A DNA stretch of 38,891 bases from Pseudonocardia sp. CNS-139. Its GTDB lineage: Bacteria; Actinomycetota; Actinomycetes; Mycobacteriales; Pseudonocardiaceae. The translations under genes and the position numbers were made by a program. The notes under the pieces were generated by a model. The model had not been told where the DNA came from and made no database searches. It worked only from the letters and a program-made list of their open reading frames with translations. This document shows positions 36,953 through 38,891 of this stretch, one piece after another. The stretch lies in contig MKJX01000211.1 in assembly GCA_001942415.1 (NCBI GenBank), positions 1 through 38,891 on the forward strand, read 5' to 3'. Within the stretch, counting starts at the first letter, position 1, and each line of letters opens with the position of its first letter.

Positions 36953-38040
36953 CCGCCGTCGCCGCGGCGGACCGCCTCCCCGCCCTCGCCACCGTGCTCG
37001 GGGCGGTGCGCCGCAACCGCTGGTGGCTGGGCCGCCTCGCGGTCGTGCCGCTGCACGTCCTGCTGTTCGCGGTGGTGGCGTTCTTCCTGGTGCGGGCCAT
37101 CCCGGGCGACCCGGTCGTGACGCTCACCGGCGGCGAGCTCACCCCCGCCCAGCTGGAGGAGGCCCGGGCGAGCCTCGGCCTCAACGGCAGCCTCGGCGAG
37201 CAGCTGCTCGCGTTCCTCGGCAACCTCGTCCAGCTCGACCTCGGCGCGTCGCTCTACACCGGGCGCACCGTGATGGAGGAGTTCCAGCAGCGGGTGCCCG
37301 CGACGGTCGAGCTCGCGCTGCTGGCGCTGGGCGGCACGTTCGTGTTCGCGGTGGTCGGTGCCTACGCCGTGGTCGCGTGGCCGCGCAACCCGGTGTCGCT
37401 GCTGCTGCGGCTCTACGCCCGCACCGCCGGCGCGATCCCGTTCTTCGTGCTGGCGGTGGCCGGGATCTTCCTCTTCCACGTCACGCTGGAGTGGGCGCCG
37501 GCGCCCACGGGCCGCGTCTCCAACGGCGTCGACGTCCCGGCGGCGCTGACCGGGTTCCCGCTGCTCGACTCGGTGCTGCGCGGGCAGTTCGAGGCGACCG
37601 GGTCGATGGCCGCGCACCTGGTGCTCCCGGTCGCGACGCTCGTGCTGGCGCAGGCCGACATCCTGATGAAGCTGCTCATCCGGGGTCTCGAGGACGAGAT
37701 CGACACGCCGCAGACCCGCTTCCGGGTCTCGACCGGCGTGCGGCGGAGCACGGTGCTGCTCAGCGTCTACCGCCGCGCCCTGCCGCCGGTGATCACGTTG
37801 TCCGGCACGATGTTCGGCTACCTGCTCGGCGGCGCCGTCATCACCGAGTCGCTCTTCGGGCTCGGCGCGCTCGGCCAGTACGCGGTGGCGGCGGTCAACT
37901 CGAAGGACGTCGTCGCGCTGCAGGGCTTCCTGCTGCTCACGGCCGCGATGTCGCTGGTCGTCTTCCTCGTCGTCGACCTGGTCAACATGCTGCTGGACCC
38001 GCGGCGGCGCCCCGGTGTCCGGACGGAGGTGTCGAGTTGA
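36949..38040 (+). CDS. DppB-type ABC permease (importer 3)
   Basis: An intact membrane subunit of 363 residues, longer than usual for DppB (about 310-340). After a helix (VPLHVLLFAVVAFFLVRAIP) comes GDPVVTLTGGELTPAQLEEA and LDLGASLYTG. A larger periplasmic loop between helices contains LEWAPAPTGRVSNGVDVPAA, as in some nickel/opine-type permeases. The C-terminal conserved block is ITESLFGLGALGQYAVAAVN, and LLDPRRRPG follows the last helix. The coupling loop around TRFRVSTGVRRSTVLLSVYR is recognisable. The stop overlaps the start of the next permease (TTGA). Confidence 0.92.
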   Translation: MTAVAAADRLPALATVLGAVRRNRWWLGRLAVVPLHVLLFAVVAFFLVRAIPGDPVVTLTGGELTPAQLEEARASLGLNGSLGEQLLAFLGNLVQLDLGASLYTGRTVMEEFQQRVPATVELALLALGGTFVFAVVGAYAVVAWPRNPVSLLLRLYARTAGAIPFFVLAVAGIFLFHVTLEWAPAPTGRVSNGVDVPAALTGFPLLDSVLRGQFEATGSMAAHLVLPVATLVLAQADILMKLLIRGLEDEIDTPQTRFRVSTGVRRSTVLLSVYRRALPPVITLSGTMFGYLLGGAVITESLFGLGALGQYAVAAVNSKDVVALQGFLLLTAAMSLVVFLVVDLVNMLLDPRRRPGVRTEVSS

Positions 38041-38891
38041 GCGCCGTGCCGATCCTGGCCGCGCCGGCCAGGCTGCTGGCCGCCCGGGCGGTCGACGGGT
38101 GGTGGAAGCGGGTCCTGCTGCTGGTCCCGCTGGCCGTGGTGGTCGTGGTGTGCGTGTGGGGGCCCTCGGTCATCCCGTTCGACCCGGTCCGGGTGATCAC
38201 CAGGCCCGGGCTGACGCCGGGGGGCGCGCACCTGTTCGGGACCGACACCGCCGGCATGGACGTCTTCTCCCGGACCGTCGTGGCGACCCGGACCAACGTC
38301 GTCATCGCCGGTCTCGTCGCGCTCGGGCCACCGCGGTCGGGCTCACCCTCGGGCTGGTCACCGGCATGAACGAGGCCCGCCGCGGCCCGGTCGGGCTGGT
38401 CGCGCGCGGGCTGTCGCGGGTGATCGACCTCCTGCAGGCGGTGCCCGCGGTGGTCGTGGCGATGGTCGCGGTCTCGTTCTACGGCGTCGACATGGTCACG
38501 CTGATCGCGACGATGGCGCTGATCCTGGCCCCGAACCAGGCCCGGCTCGTCCGGTCCGAGGTGCTGCGCGTGCGGGAGGAGGCCTACCTCGACGCCGGGC
38601 GCATGAGCGGCCTGCGGGAGGCGCGGCTCACCGTGCGCCACGTCCTGCCGAACTCCAGCTGGCCCGCGCTGGAGAACCTCCCGGTGGTCTTCGCGCTCGC
38701 GTGGTGCTCACCGCCGCGCTCGGCTTCATCGGCGTCGGCCTGCCGCCGCCGACCCCCGAGTGGGGCTCCATGATCGCGCGCGGCGTGTCGGACGGGCTGG
38801 TCGGCCGCTGGTGGCCCTCCGCCTTCCCCGCGCTGGCGCTCGCGCTGACCGTCGCGAGCGTCTCGGCCGCGGCCTCCGCGGTCTTCCACCG
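38037..38891 (+). CDS. DppC-type ABC permease (importer 3; 3' partial, frameshifted)
   Basis: The second membrane subunit of importer 3, cut by the right edge. HLFGTDTAGMDVFSRTVVAT is the DppC hallmark, with a Met where Arg is usual. AGRMSGLREARLTVRHVLPN is the coupling loop and LGFIGVGLPPPTPEWGSMIA the C-terminal conserved block. Single-base losses near 38325 and near 38700 (LA to VVLTAALGF) break the frame. The TTG at 38037 overlaps the previous stop; a GTG at 38046 is the alternative. A solute-binding protein gene, if present, would lie beyond the window. Confidence 0.85.

Overview
This window looks like chromosome from a very GC-rich actinobacterium, probably Pseudonocardiales. The evidence is strong third-position G/C codon use, GTG/TTG starts, 4-bp start/stop overlaps, a RamB-type regulator divergent from isocitrate lyase, and an ECF sigma/zinc-finger anti-sigma pair. 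The order-level placement is inference. About half of the protein genes carry apparent frameshifts. Nearly all are repaired by restoring one missing base, and the repaired lengths fit their families. I read this as deletion-type consensus error rather than mass gene decay, and I annotate the repaired genes.

Left part (1-10483). A PepSY-type membrane protein (partial) converges on an anti-sigma factor that is divergent from its ECF sigma factor. A small Cys-rich four-helix copper-binding-type protein follows. Next comes a clear cobalamin riboswitch (about 3285-3476). It heads an operon of a family-5 solute-binding lipoprotein, two permeases, a two-domain ABC ATPase, a small winged-helix protein, a CbiX-like domain fused to a [2Fe-2S] ferredoxin domain, and an unrecognised His/Cys-containing protein. 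This is the most interesting system here: a B12-repressed Dpp/Nik-type importer, probably for cobalt or a corrinoid-related ligand, with accessory metal/redox proteins.

Centre (10491-17841). A minus-strand operon aceA-fadB2-prpD-prpB-prpC joins the glyoxylate-shunt lyase to the methylcitrate cycle for propionyl-CoA. A RamB/PrpR-type regulator is transcribed divergently. The intergenic region holds four TGCGAA motifs that look like its operators.

Right part (18025-38891). This is a catabolic locus with four LLM-class flavin monooxygenases of the NtaA/SnaA/DszA type, a RidA-like deaminase, an aldo/keto reductase, two MFS transporters, a GntR/FCD regulator and two Dpp/Opp-type ABC importers. 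The second importer runs off the right edge and no binding protein for it is seen. The content resembles loci that take up an organic N- or S-containing compound and cleave C-N or C-S bonds. The substrate cannot be read from sequence, and no flavin reductase is visible.
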